A stretch of DNA of 31,831 bases from JBGQDM01 sp041495845. GTDB taxonomy: Bacteria > Acidobacteriota > Terriglobia > Terriglobales > Acidobacteriaceae. The notes under the pieces were generated by a model that searched no databases, had not been told where the DNA came from, and saw nothing but the letters and a program-made list of their open reading frames with translations. The translations under genes and the position numbers were made by a program. The first letter of the stretch is position 1, and each line of letters begins with the position of its first letter. Of this stretch, positions 1-8,234 are shown in pieces. The stretch is taken from positions 1-31,831 of the forward strand of contig JBGQDM010000028.1 in the NCBI GenBank assembly GCA_041495845.1, written 5' to 3'.

Positions 1-82
1 CCGCCTTTACACCTCCGCCCGCAAAATGTTAATCTCAAATACGTTACCAAGAAAAAAATCGAGACAGGAGTGCATCAGGTTA

Positions 83-349
83 GTGTTAGCCAGAGAGCAA
101 AAACAATCTGTCATTGATCAGCACCGCACGCACGAGACCGACACGGGCAGCCCGGAAGTTCAGATTGCGCTGCTCAGCGAGCGGATCGGTCAGTTGACGG
201 AGCACTTCAAAACGCACCAGAAGGACCACGGCTCGCGCCGCGGCCTTCTCATGATGGTCAGCAAGCGCCGCAGCCTGCTCGACTACCTCAAGAAGTACGA
301 TTCCGAGCGTTACAAAGCCGTGATTTTGAGACTCGGTATCCGCAAATAG
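83..349 (+). CDS. rpsO: 30S ribosomal protein S15
   Basis: Small-subunit protein that binds 16S rRNA in the central domain and helps build the platform. The protein carries the S15 core: the THETDTGSPEVQ segment, then LSERI, the KDHGSRRGLL rRNA-binding stretch, and LLDYLKKYD near the end. I start at the GTG at 83, giving 88 residues, the usual S15 length (about 89). An ATG 57 bases upstream would add a 19-residue lysine/arginine-rich extension that the family lacks. An AGGAG lies at 66-70, a slightly long 12 bases before the GTG. It is followed by pnp on the same strand, the classic rpsO-pnp order, so the two are probably co-transcribed. Identity is very secure; the exact start is less so. 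Confidence 0.95.
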   Translation: MLAREQKQSVIDQHRTHETDTGSPEVQIALLSERIGQLTEHFKTHQKDHGSRRGLLMMVSKRRSLLDYLKKYDSERYKAVILRLGIRK

Positions 350-367
350 AGGCGGCCGGGAGGGGCC

Positions 368-385
368 GGGGAGCGTGTGCTCTCC
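368..385 (+). promoter_or_regulatory. Hairpin in the rpsO-pnp intergenic region
   Basis: A 7-bp stem (GGGGAGC with GCTCTCC, one G-T pair) closes a GTGT loop 18 bases after the rpsO stop. There is no T-run, so it is not a good intrinsic terminator. In enterobacteria this gap holds an attenuator and an RNase III site that controls pnp; whether this hairpin has such a role is inference. The rest of the 350-566 gap shows no other structure I can support. Confidence 0.3.
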
Positions 386-566
386 AGTCCCAGCAAGCGG
401 CCACATGGTTCACGGAAAATGTTTTCCGGCCGGCTGCATTCCCGCCAAGGTGCGTCATTACAGTGCGTAACCAAACCCTGCGTCAACCGAGGGTAAAGAC
501 CGCTCGCTGGCCCGCGCCTCCCGCGATCCGCGAACGTGTTCTCCTGCCAAAAAGGAAAATGTCGCG

Positions 567-2972
567 ATGAAACAGGAAGTGAGTTGTCACCTCAGCGGCG
601 GTAAAACCATCCACTTTGAAACCGGCAAATTGGCCAAGCAGGCGCATGGCTCAGCCGTGGTTCGTATTGGCGATAACATTGTCCTCGCCAGCGCCGTCGC
701 CAACGCCGATCCGCGCGAAGGCATTGATTTCTTTCCCCTCACGGTGGATTACCGCGAATACACCTACGCCGGCGGACGCATTCCCGGCGGCTTCATCAAG
801 CGCGAAGGCCGCATGAGTGAGCGCGAAGTGCTTACCTGCCGCCAGATCGATCGCCCTATTCGTCCGCTGTTTCCTGAAGGCTTCCGCTGCGAAACCCAGG
901 TGATTGCGTTTGTGCTCTCGGCGGACACAGAGAATGACCCTGACGTCATCGGCATCAACGCCGCCTCGTGCGCGCTCACGCTTTCCGACATTCCGTTTCA
1001 TGGGCCGGTGGGCGCGGTGCGGGTTGGCCTGGTGGATGGAAAGTTCGTCACCAATCCCACCTACTTGGAAGCACGCGAGGGCCTGCTCAACATCATGGTG
1101 GTCGGCTCGGCCGATGCCATCGTGATGATCGAAGCCGGATCGAAAGAAGTAAAAGAAGAAACCGTAGTGGACGCGATTGACTTCGCTCACGCCGAGATCA
1201 AGAAGATTTGTGCGGCCATCAGCGAACTGCGCGATAAAGCCGGCAAGCCCAAGCGCGAAGTGGTGGCGCCGGTCTTCGACGATGCTTACTACAACGACTT
1301 GAAGTCACGCATCGGTGCGCGCCTGGCGGAGTGCATGGATACGCAGAAGCATCCCAAAGCGGAGAGCTATGGGCTGGTCAAAGCACTGAAGAAAGAACTG
1401 CAAGCCGCCATTCCAGAAGACGACAAAGCCGCACACGCCAAACTCAAAGAGTATTACGAAACCCTGCGCGAACGCATGTTCCGCGAGCAGGTCAGCGAAG
1501 GACGTCGCCGTCCGGATGCGCGTGCCTTCGATGAAATCCGCAACATCTCGATTGAAGTGGGCTTGCTGCCGCGTACGCACGGTTCCGCCGTCTTTACCCG
1601 CGGCGAAACTCAGGCGCTGGTCACCACCACGCTCGGCACTTCCGACGACATGCAACGCCTGGAGCAGTTCGAAGGCGAAACCAAACGTCGCTTCTATCTT
1701 CATTACAACTTCCCTCCGTTCAGCGTGGGCGAAGTCGGGTTCATGCGGGGAGCGGGGCGGCGCGAGATTGGGCACGGAGCGCTGGCGGAGCGCGCGATTT
1801 CGGCGGTGTTGCCGACGCTAGAGCAATGGCCGTATGCCATGCGCGTCGTCTCCGACATTCTGGAATCGAACGGATCGTCGTCGATGGCCAGTGTGTGCGG
1901 TGCGTCGCTTTCACTGATGGATGCGGGCGTACCGCTGACGGCAGCGGTGGCGGGCGTGGCCATGGGCTTGGTGAAGGAAGGCGACAAGTACGCCATCCTT
2001 ACCGACATTGCCGGCGCGGAAGACCACTACGGCGACATGGACTTCAAAGTTGCCGGCACCAAGGATGGCATCACCGCCCTGCAAATGGACATTAAAGTTG
2101 CCGGCATCACCGCGCAGATCATGCGGGAAGCGCTGGAGCAGGCACGGCGCGGACGGCTGTTTATTCTCGACAAGATGAATGAAGTGATTTCCGGCGCGCG
2201 CGAACAAGTCTCGAACCACGCGCCGCGTTTCTACACGCTGCACATTCCGACCGACAAGATCCGCGACCTGATTGGGCCGGGCGGAAAGATGATCCGCTCG
2301 ATCATTGAGCAGACGGGTGTAAAGATTGACGTTGAGGATTCGGGCAAAGTGAACGTGGCGTCGAGCGACCAGGAGCAGGCGGCGAAGGCGCTGCAGATTA
2401 TCCGCGACCTGACGGCGACGGCGGAAGTGGGCAAGACGTATCTGGGCACCGTGACGCGGCTGGCGGATTTTGGCGCGTTCGTGGAAATTATTCCAGGCAC
2501 GGACGGCTTGCTGCACATCAGCGAAGTGGCCGAGCACCGCATCAAGGACGTGCGCGACGAACTGAAGGAAGGCGACCAGGTGCAGGTGAAAGTGCTGGCG
2601 GTGGAAGGGAACCGCATCCGGCTGTCGCGGAAGGCGATTTTGCAGGAGCAGCGCGCCAAGATGGGCGGAGCTCCGGTGCCGGAAGCGGTGGCGGCGGTTG
2701 CTGCGCCGGCTCCGGCGGGATCGCTGACGATTGAAGGCGGCGCGGACTTCGAAGAAGAAGGCGAGCCGAACTTCAACCGGGTAGACGGAGGGGCGCCAGC
2801 TGCGCCCCGCGGAGACCAGGCTCCGGATCGTGGCGCACCACCGCGCAGTGGCGATAGCGGTGCGCGTCGGCGTCGTCCTGGCGGTGGTGGTGGACGCGGT
2901 GGGCCACGCGGCGGTCGCGGTGGTGGCCGTGGGCCGGGCGGCGGTGGCGGTGGAGGACGGGGAAGGTTCTGA
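567..2972 (+). CDS. pnp: Polyribonucleotide nucleotidyltransferase (PNPase) with Gly/Arg-rich tail
   Basis: Phosphorolytic 3'-to-5' exoribonuclease of the RNA degradosome; it removes nucleotides as NDPs and can also polymerise tails. All family domains are present in order: first RNase PH-like domain (about residues 10-145), alpha-helical linker (about 240-310), second RNase PH-like domain (about 320-545) with the GSSSM phosphate-binding serines (436-440) and the acidic DHYGDMDF catalytic segment (486-493), KH domain with IGPGGK (569-574), and S1 domain (621-690). The 801-residue length exceeds the usual ~700 because of a C-terminal tail (about 691-801): alanine/proline-rich, then acidic, then almost pure glycine and arginine. 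An AAGGA lies about ten bases before the ATG. An intrinsic terminator follows. Confidence 0.97.
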   Translation: MKQEVSCHLSGGKTIHFETGKLAKQAHGSAVVRIGDNIVLASAVANADPREGIDFFPLTVDYREYTYAGGRIPGGFIKREGRMSEREVLTCRQIDRPIRPLFPEGFRCETQVIAFVLSADTENDPDVIGINAASCALTLSDIPFHGPVGAVRVGLVDGKFVTNPTYLEAREGLLNIMVVGSADAIVMIEAGSKEVKEETVVDAIDFAHAEIKKICAAISELRDKAGKPKREVVAPVFDDAYYNDLKSRIGARLAECMDTQKHPKAESYGLVKALKKELQAAIPEDDKAAHAKLKEYYETLRERMFREQVSEGRRRPDARAFDEIRNISIEVGLLPRTHGSAVFTRGETQALVTTTLGTSDDMQRLEQFEGETKRRFYLHYNFPPFSVGEVGFMRGAGRREIGHGALAERAISAVLPTLEQWPYAMRVVSDILESNGSSSMASVCGASLSLMDAGVPLTAAVAGVAMGLVKEGDKYAILTDIAGAEDHYGDMDFKVAGTKDGITALQMDIKVAGITAQIMREALEQARRGRLFILDKMNEVISGAREQVSNHAPRFYTLHIPTDKIRDLIGPGGKMIRSIIEQTGVKIDVEDSGKVNVASSDQEQAAKALQIIRDLTATAEVGKTYLGTVTRLADFGAFVEIIPGTDGLLHISEVAEHRIKDVRDELKEGDQVQVKVLAVEGNRIRLSRKAILQEQRAKMGGAPVPEAVAAVAAPAPAGSLTIEGGADFEEEGEPNFNRVDGGAPAAPRGDQAPDRGAPPRSGDSGARRRRPGGGGGRGGPRGGRGGGRGPGGGGGGGRGRF

Positions 2973-2977
2973 GTCGC

Positions 2978-3003
2978 CACGGATTGCACGGATGAACACG
3001 GAT
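2978..3003 (+). repeat. Three tandem CACGGAT units after pnp
   Basis: CACGGAT occurs at 2978-2984, 2987-2993 and 2997-3003, a period of 9-10 bases, just after the pnp stop and before the terminator. Similar CACGGATT strings are, from general recollection, a dispersed intergenic repeat in many environmental bacteria. Function unknown. Confidence 0.55.
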
Positions 3004-3009
3004 TCACAG

Positions 3010-3042
3010 AAAGGCTGCCAGCGATGGCGGCCTTTTCTTTTT
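3010..3042 (+). terminator. Intrinsic terminator of rpsO-pnp
   Basis: An 8-bp stem (GGCTGCCA with TGGCGGCC, one T-G pair) closes a GCGA tetraloop and is followed by TTTTCTTTTT. It lies 38 bases after the pnp stop and is a textbook rho-independent terminator. Confidence 0.9.
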
Positions 3043-3130
3043 GCTTGCGGATGACCGATTGAAGCAGTCAGATTGGGGAAGGCGATCGCGGATTTCAGAT
3101 TGCAGAAGTGAGGGCTAAGAGGGTGGCAGC

Positions 3131-3394
3131 ATGAAATGGAAGAAGGCTTTCGGTATTGGGATCGTGATTGCGGTGGTGGGTCATTCGATCGTGATCTCAC
3201 GGCTGGGGTCGTCGCTGTTTATCTTTCCGGGAATCGTTGGTCATTTTCTGATCACCGGCGTGCACGGAGGGATGGGAATCCTGGAATGGATCGCAGATCT
3301 CGCGGAAATCATGATCAATGCTGCGATGTACGGATTGCTGATCGTGGGCGGCTTCCGGCTGGCGGGGCTGGTCAGAGGGCGGCGCAATCCCTAA
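3131..3394 (+). CDS. Small hydrophobic membrane protein, unknown function
   Basis: An 87-residue protein with a positively charged start (MKWKK), a hydrophobic helix at about residues 6-20, a second hydrophobic stretch about 27-45, and a third at about 62-80, ending in a basic tail (RGRRNP), which points to an inner-membrane location. An AGAGG lies about eight bases before the ATG. It sits between the pnp terminator and the aldo/keto reductase, with 65 bases to the latter, and could share its transcript. I do not recognise a named family. A longer overlapping frame on the same strand (from 3136) is just the upstream extension of the next gene and has no coding character over this part. Confidence 0.65.
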   Translation: MKWKKAFGIGIVIAVVGHSIVISRLGSSLFIFPGIVGHFLITGVHGGMGILEWIADLAEIMINAAMYGLLIVGGFRLAGLVRGRRNP

Positions 3395-3459
3395 GGAGTT
3401 CCGATGCTTGCCATTCGCGCGGCAGAACTGCTACTGACTGTTTTCGAAAAGGAGTAACA

Positions 3460-4452
3460 ATGCAAAAGCGCAAACTTGGAAAAAGCAATCTTGAAGTGTC
3501 GGCCATCGGCCTCGGCTGCATGGGAATGAGCTTCGGGTATGGTCCGGCTGCGGACAAAAAGGAGATGATCTCTCTGATTCGGTCGGCCGTCGAACGTGGC
3601 GTAACGTTCTTCGACACCGCCGAAGTTTACGGTCCTTTCACCAACGAGGAACTCGTGGGCGAAGCGCTGGCTCCGTTGCGCGCGAAAGTGGTGATCGCCA
3701 CCAAGTTCGGGTTCAAGCTTGATCCGAACACGGGCAAACAGGCCGGCCTGGACAGCCGTCCAGAGCATATCAAGGAGGTCGCCGAAGCCTCGCTCAAGCG
3801 GCTCAAGACCGAGGTCATCGACTTGTTCTATCAGCACCGCGTCGATCCCAATGTGCCAATCGAAGACGTTGCGGGCGCGGTAAAGGACCTGATTCAGCAA
3901 GGCAAGGTCAAGCACTTCGGGCTTTCTGAAGCGGGAGTGGAAACAATCCGTCGCGCACACAAAGTTCAGCCCGTCGCGGCGCTCCAGAGCGAATACTCAC
4001 TTTGGTGGCGAGAACCTGAGGCCGAAGTCCTACCGACACTCGAGGAACTCGGCATCGGGTTCGTTCCATTCAGCCCGTTGGGCAGGGGCTTCCTCACCGG
4101 CAAGATCAGCGCAGACACGCAGTTCGACAAGGGTGACTTCCGCAACATGGTTCCTCGGTTTACGCCGGAGAACCGTAAAGCGAATCAGGCGTTGGTGGAT
4201 CTGATGGGCAAATTCGCGCAACAGAAAAAGACGACGCCCGCGCAGATCGCGCTGGCCTGGCTGCTGGCACAAAAGCCGTGGATCGTTCCGATCCCGGGTA
4301 CGACGAAGCTGCATCGACTCGAAGAGAACATCGGGGCCGCTGCCGTCGAACTTACGCGCGAAGATCTCCGGCAGCTGGAAACCGCAGCCTCAAAGATCTC
4401 GGTGCAAGGTGCTCGTTACCCCGAAGAACTGCAGAAGTTGGTGGGGCGGTGA
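3460..4452 (+). CDS. Aldo/keto reductase
   Basis: Predicted NADPH-dependent oxidoreductase of the (beta/alpha)8 aldo/keto reductase superfamily, of the IolS/YakC-like group (330 residues). The family landmarks are visible: LGCMGMSFGYG near the N-terminus, FFDTAEVYG with catalytic Asp and Tyr, the lysine in VVIATKFGF, the histidine in FYQHRVDPN, the FGLSEAG segment, and IPIPGT-type cofactor binding (here IVPIPGTTKL) followed by LEEN. The frame stays open upstream to 3136, but the ATG at 3460 is preceded by GGAG at a five-base spacing and begins with the typical MQKRKLGKSNLEVS. The physiological substrate cannot be read from sequence. Confidence 0.93.
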   Translation: MQKRKLGKSNLEVSAIGLGCMGMSFGYGPAADKKEMISLIRSAVERGVTFFDTAEVYGPFTNEELVGEALAPLRAKVVIATKFGFKLDPNTGKQAGLDSRPEHIKEVAEASLKRLKTEVIDLFYQHRVDPNVPIEDVAGAVKDLIQQGKVKHFGLSEAGVETIRRAHKVQPVAALQSEYSLWWREPEAEVLPTLEELGIGFVPFSPLGRGFLTGKISADTQFDKGDFRNMVPRFTPENRKANQALVDLMGKFAQQKKTTPAQIALAWLLAQKPWIVPIPGTTKLHRLEENIGAAAVELTREDLRQLETAASKISVQGARYPEELQKLVGR

Positions 4453-4578
4453 GTAACAACAGATGACGACAGGCGAGGCCACCCGCCAAAAAACGGGGCA
4501 CCCAAGGAGTGGCGGGGCTAGCAAAAGGTAAGGGCGGGTCACCCGCCCACCCGTCCGGGCCGCTCACCAACCGAACTG

Positions 4579-4610
4579 CCCCACTCAAGCCAAAAGAGGG
4601 CTTGAGTGGG
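4579..4610. repeat. REP-like palindrome, copy A
   Basis: A perfect 12-bp inverted repeat (CCCACTCAAGCC, loop AAAAGAG, GGCTTGAGTGGG). The same palindrome occurs at 7424-7454 (opposite flank orientation) and 8457-8487. Just upstream on the + strand, in frame, is ELPHSSQKRA followed by TGA, matching the tail of the RAYT remnant at copy B. The rest of the 4453-4713 gap holds several GGCCACCCGCC-type boxes (near 4480, 4536, 4609 and 4695) and no gene I can support. Confidence 0.85.
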
Positions 4611-4713
4611 CCACCCGCCTCTCTGGCAAAACCAACGGTGCCAAAACACCGCCGGGAGAAGTTTGCCCTTGACTGCGCCTTCGCTCTTATCGAGGGCCAC
4701 CCGCCGCGCGACG

Positions 4714-7356
4714 TCAAGGTACCTGCCCCCCAAACCACTTGCCCTCAAGCAGTTCCTTGAACCGCACAACTCCACTGGACTCAATGTCGTCCAGCTGCTC
4801 CCCGTCACCAGTAAGAGTTTCGACGAAGTACTGCAACTTGTCCACAGGAAATAACCTGTCGATCATTTGGCGAGGGTCAGCGCTCCACGCAAAACCGGCT
4901 GGGTACAGAAAGTTGAGGGCTTGGGCGAGCTTCTTTCGACTTTTGCCAATGTATCTTAGCCAAAAGTCTTGCTCTGTCTCCTTGTCCACAGCGGAATTGT
5001 CTGCCCACTTCCGGAATGCCCACGCATCACCTGCTGTGATGTCCACTTTGTCGGCCTCTACATTCTTGCCATAGCGATGCCTCATACGTTCCATGAAAGC
5101 CTCTTTCAGATTTCCGGGGTCAATGTGTTTGAAATCAGTAAGTATCTTGTTGCGGTCTCTGTTTTCTGTATACTCCAACAGCCGAAATGCGAACGTATCG
5201 TCCGCAGCACGTTTCATAGCACCGACGAGGATCTCTTGAGCTCTGAAACTTTGAGAAAACCTTTGTGCGGATTCGAATACGATGTTTACTGCCCGCGATG
5301 CCTCACCGATGTTCTCCAAATCATACGTGTAATCTGTCGCCCGGCTCGCAACGACGTAGGCCATCCACTCAACAGCGCCATCGTTAAGACGCGCTTGCAC
5401 GGAACGGCCCAGTTTCCACAAACAATCCGTTCTCTTTGAATGATGTTTAGGTATCTCCTCCAGCACCCCTTTAAAAATCTGTTCGCAAGCCGTTTCACTG
5501 TTTGCTTGATTTAAACGCGCGACAGTTCGAGAGAGTTCGGCCTCGCTAAACATGTCCTCAGAAACCGCCGCTCGGAAGTAGATTGAGAAGTAGTCTGAAC
5601 TACAGATCCTTTTTTCTTGCTCAGCAATGTCTTCGTTCGTTGGGCGCACCATGCTATGTGTTGAAAACCCTTCTTTGCTTCCCTCGACGAAGCGAGGAAA
5701 AAGCAAACTGAGAATTTCTCTGAAAGCCTGGGGCGCTGCGGACTGAGCTAGCTCACCTTCCAACTTAATGAAAAACTCCAAATGTTCTTTTTCTTTACGT
5801 TTGTCAGAGACGTATCGACCTTTTGCCCAAGAGTCATCGCCGTACGTTAGAACATTGGGGCTTCGGCGAACTAGTTGGTATGCGGTCGGTGCAAACCGGC
5901 GAATCGTTTCGATTCCGATCAGGTCTAGGATATTCACTTCCCCGCCGATGATGCGGGCAGAAGCACTCAAATCATTCAGCAATAGGCCGGTCTTTCGAAG
6001 ATTCGTGCAGATGTCTGACAGTGACCCTTGCCACATGTGCTTTAGGAGCTCACCAAACTTCTTCTCATCTGTGCCCAGAAACCAGTTGTTATTGCTTGCG
6101 GATCTCTTTACCCGATCCTGAAAAAGTCTTCCGATCATGTCCGGATCGGGAGGTGCGAGATTCACGCTTACAGGGAAGAAGTTTTCAAGATAGCTGTAAC
6201 TGAGTGTTCCACCTGAAGATAGCTGTTTCCTTATTTCCTCTTCGCTGAACGCGCATATGAACGTGACGTTTGGGATTGAGGAGGCACCGCGCAGGACTTT
6301 CAACAATATCAAAAGCTCGTCTCGCTGCATCCGGTCGACTTCGTCCAGCAATACCACGATAGGCAACGGCACGCGCGCAAGCGTGTCTCTTAGTTCCTCA
6401 ATTTCCTGTTGTTGCGACTGTGCAGGCAGAATCTCCTTCAGTCCCGTTAAGTATGAAACAGACCCGCTTATTGTGCGTGCGTAAGCAGTTGCCCGCTTCT
6501 TAAGCTGAGGAATGTAGAAGGTGTGTTTGCATTCGGTGGCTATATCTCTAAATAAATCGACCGCAAGCGTTTGGTCGGAACCAGGTAGCCATGCGCTGAA
6601 TGAGACAACGATGGCACGCCGTTCCAGACTCCGTCGCAGCAGCCTTAGGACGGAGCTCTTTCCATCGCCTAACCCACCAAGCAAAGCAATGATCGGAGTC
6701 CTTTGCACAAATATGTGTTCCGCCAGCAACTCTACAACTGAGGTGCGGCCAATGATATCGTTGTCCCATTCGTGGATTGGGTCATCACTGCTGGAGGCTT
6801 GCCACTGAGCTTCGAGCGAGGCGTCGCGGTACTGGGTAGGTATATTCAGTGGAGGCAAGCTGCGCGCTGATCTCTTACGAGCAGTTGTACTCTGGGAGCG
6901 CCACAGCTCGAACGCGATGAGAGCAGTCAACAATAATGCCAGCGGAAACGCACTTGTCACAGTTGGCGGTGCAGTCCGTACGAGTCTAATGGTTAGGAGC
7001 GCGGCTAATATCGTGGTAAGGCTCACGATTCCAGCCCACCATGCGCGCATATAACGCCAGCCAGCTCCGACGGCCCAGACTCCTATAGCAGTACCTAAAA
7101 CCATACACAAAGCTCTGAACTCTAACCCGTATGCAGCTACGCCATCAAATGGAACTGCCGCCCACTTCCTTCGGATCATTGGGACAAAAACGCTGTCTAG
7201 CCAGATCAGGTGGATTGAAATTGCGGCCAAACATCCAAAGGCGCAGCCTGCTACCAGACGTCGCCACTGAGCAGCTGCAACCCGGCTTCCAGAGCTTGCC
7301 CACCAAGCCACTAGACTTCTAAAGTGGGCCGAAATTGACGGCAAGGAAGCAAGCAC
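4714..7356 (-). CDS. KAP family P-loop NTPase with N-terminal membrane segments
   Basis: Predicted membrane-anchored STAND-like ATPase of the KAP group. Numbered from the GTG at 7356, four hydrophobic segments lie at about residues 31-51, 78-98, 106-126 and 133-151. They are followed by Walker A GGLGDGKSS (about 227-235) and Walker B IVVLLDEVDR (about 333-342). The remaining ~500 residues are mostly helical and unassigned, the usual place for a sensor domain. I chose GTG 7356 because a GAGG stands nine bases upstream; an earlier GTG at 7428 lies inside the REP palindrome and is less likely. The gene is clearly less GC-rich than its neighbours and is flanked on both sides by the same palindrome, so it looks acquired. 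KAP ATPases are known from variable and defence-like loci; the role here is inference. Confidence 0.85.
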   Translation of the reverse strand: MLASLPSISAHFRSLVAWWASSGSRVAAAQWRRLVAGCAFGCLAAISIHLIWLDSVFVPMIRRKWAAVPFDGVAAYGLEFRALCMVLGTAIGVWAVGAGWRYMRAWWAGIVSLTTILAALLTIRLVRTAPPTVTSAFPLALLLTALIAFELWRSQSTTARKRSARSLPPLNIPTQYRDASLEAQWQASSSDDPIHEWDNDIIGRTSVVELLAEHIFVQRTPIIALLGGLGDGKSSVLRLLRRSLERRAIVVSFSAWLPGSDQTLAVDLFRDIATECKHTFYIPQLKKRATAYARTISGSVSYLTGLKEILPAQSQQQEIEELRDTLARVPLPIVVLLDEVDRMQRDELLILLKVLRGASSIPNVTFICAFSEEEIRKQLSSGGTLSYSYLENFFPVSVNLAPPDPDMIGRLFQDRVKRSASNNNWFLGTDEKKFGELLKHMWQGSLSDICTNLRKTGLLLNDLSASARIIGGEVNILDLIGIETIRRFAPTAYQLVRRSPNVLTYGDDSWAKGRYVSDKRKEKEHLEFFIKLEGELAQSAAPQAFREILSLLFPRFVEGSKEGFSTHSMVRPTNEDIAEQEKRICSSDYFSIYFRAAVSEDMFSEAELSRTVARLNQANSETACEQIFKGVLEEIPKHHSKRTDCLWKLGRSVQARLNDGAVEWMAYVVASRATDYTYDLENIGEASRAVNIVFESAQRFSQSFRAQEILVGAMKRAADDTFAFRLLEYTENRDRNKILTDFKHIDPGNLKEAFMERMRHRYGKNVEADKVDITAGDAWAFRKWADNSAVDKETEQDFWLRYIGKSRKKLAQALNFLYPAGFAWSADPRQMIDRLFPVDKLQYFVETLTGDGEQLDDIESSGVVRFKELLEGKWFGGQVP

Positions 7357-7423
7357 GTTGGGGGGCCTCAAAGCAGAATTCTTAAGCGAATCGTTATCCA
7401 CAGGAAACCCGATTGGCTGGTGG

Positions 7424-7454
7424 CCCACTCAAGCCGTCTCTTGGCTTGAGTGGG
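7424..7454. repeat. REP-like palindrome, copy B
   Basis: The same 12-bp stem as copy A, loop GTCTCTT, with the flanking GCAGTTCC on the opposite side, so copies A and B sit as inverted repeats around the KAP ATPase gene. The left arm overlaps the upstream region of that ATPase gene, so a hairpin would form ahead of its start. Confidence 0.85.
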
Positions 7455-7566
7455 GCAGTTCCGCTGCTGGACCCTGCTTTCCCGTCGTTCGTTCGCGCAT
7501 CCGTGCAGTCCAGTCGCATTCAATCTCCATTCGTCCTTCAGCGCCGCTAGTGTACTTCAGAAAGTC
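7429..7566 (-). pseudogene. 3' remnant of a REP-associated tyrosine transposase (RAYT)
   Basis: Reading the minus strand gives DFLKYTSGAEGRMEIECDWT, then ARMRERTTGKQGPAAELPHS and SQETA before TGA. This looks like the end of acidobacterial RAYT proteins (the EIE...WTAR...RER segment before the stop). The last ten or so codons, including the stop, lie inside palindrome copy B. No catalytic part (HUH histidines or the tyrosine) is present, so this is a fragment. It follows the DUF2971 stop codon in the same frame. Confidence 0.6.
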
Positions 7567-7579
7567 CGGAGCCGCGTCG

Positions 7580-7659
7580 GACCTGCTCGACCGAACCTAG
7601 ACGATCTCGAACGCGTTGTGCGCTGGGCTCGCCCTGGTCACCTTGACCTGCTCGACCGA
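7580..7659. repeat. 15-base direct repeat across the 3' end of the DUF2971 gene
   Basis: GACCTGCTCGACCGA occurs at 7580-7594 and again, identical, at 7645-7659. One copy is inside the last codons of the DUF2971 gene, the other just after its stop. This marks a small duplication or a recombination junction. Confidence 0.7.
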
Positions 7660-8220
7660 TGAGCCAAGAGCCCGTGTGATTTCCCCAGTCGGAAGGGGAG
7701 ACGCAGCCCCGATGATTACCTCCACCAGTTGAAGCCCGTCGCAGAAATCGAAGAATTCCTCCTCCAAGTCTGTCCACACTCGGATTTCCTTTTCGTATTC
7801 CCAGAAGCGGTACTTGGTGTAGAGCATCCGGTCTACTATGGGCCGTCTTTGCTCCTCGTCCATGGAAAGAAGATTCTTCGGGAGCGGCAGGGGAGCGTCT
7901 ATGTATTCAACCTTCTTGGCCTGTGGTTCCCCCTGCCGGGAGGGGGGAACGTCGAAGCCAAGACACAACCCTCTGTGGTTATCGCTGTAGTGCGACCAAA
8001 TCACCGGATCATTCCAACCCGCACTAAAACAGAGCAGCCCGTACCGCTCAGCTAGCTCATCCCGAGTTCTGAGAAACACGGTTCGGTGACTGGCATTCGT
8101 GAGATCGTAGGGGCGCAGCTCAAACGGGTCGTTGAGTTCGCTAATTCTCGTTCTTCTCAGCCGTCTCTCGTAGAGGCTTTTGAGACCATACTTTTGATTC
8201 AAAAACTTGTAAGCAGGCAT
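7597..8220 (-). CDS. DUF2971 family protein
   Basis: A 207-residue protein with the DUF2971 hallmarks: a basic N-terminal part ending in SELNDPFEL, the LLCFSAG segment, the WSHYSDNHRGLCLGFD core, and a later YTKYRFWEYEKEIRVW segment. The biochemical function of the family is not established; members are scattered in variable genomic regions. It lies between two RAYT remnants on the same strand and upstream of the KAP ATPase gene, with about 240 bases between them, so the two could be one cargo. No clear ribosome-binding site is seen before the ATG. The C-terminus may have been altered by the 15-base duplication described separately. Confidence 0.85.
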   Translation of the reverse strand: MPAYKFLNQKYGLKSLYERRLRRTRISELNDPFELRPYDLTNASHRTVFLRTRDELAERYGLLCFSAGWNDPVIWSHYSDNHRGLCLGFDVPPSRQGEPQAKKVEYIDAPLPLPKNLLSMDEEQRRPIVDRMLYTKYRFWEYEKEIRVWTDLEEEFFDFCDGLQLVEVIIGAASPLPTGEITRALGSSVEQVKVTRASPAHNAFEIV

Positions 8221-8234
8221 GATTACAGACCATT

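Noticed and set aside
26..82. N-terminal extension of S15 from the ATG at 26
   Set aside because: S15 proteins are about 89 residues and begin near the GTG at 83; the extension is absent from the family.
1911..3200. Long minus-strand frame (429 codons) opposite pnp
   Set aside because: It is the mirror of a GC-rich coding gene, with arginine- and histidine-rich low-complexity sequence and no domain. PNPase on the other strand is certain.
7428..7428. GTG at 7428 as start of the KAP ATPase
   Set aside because: It lies inside palindrome copy B and lacks a ribosome-binding site; GTG 7356 has GAGG nine bases upstream.
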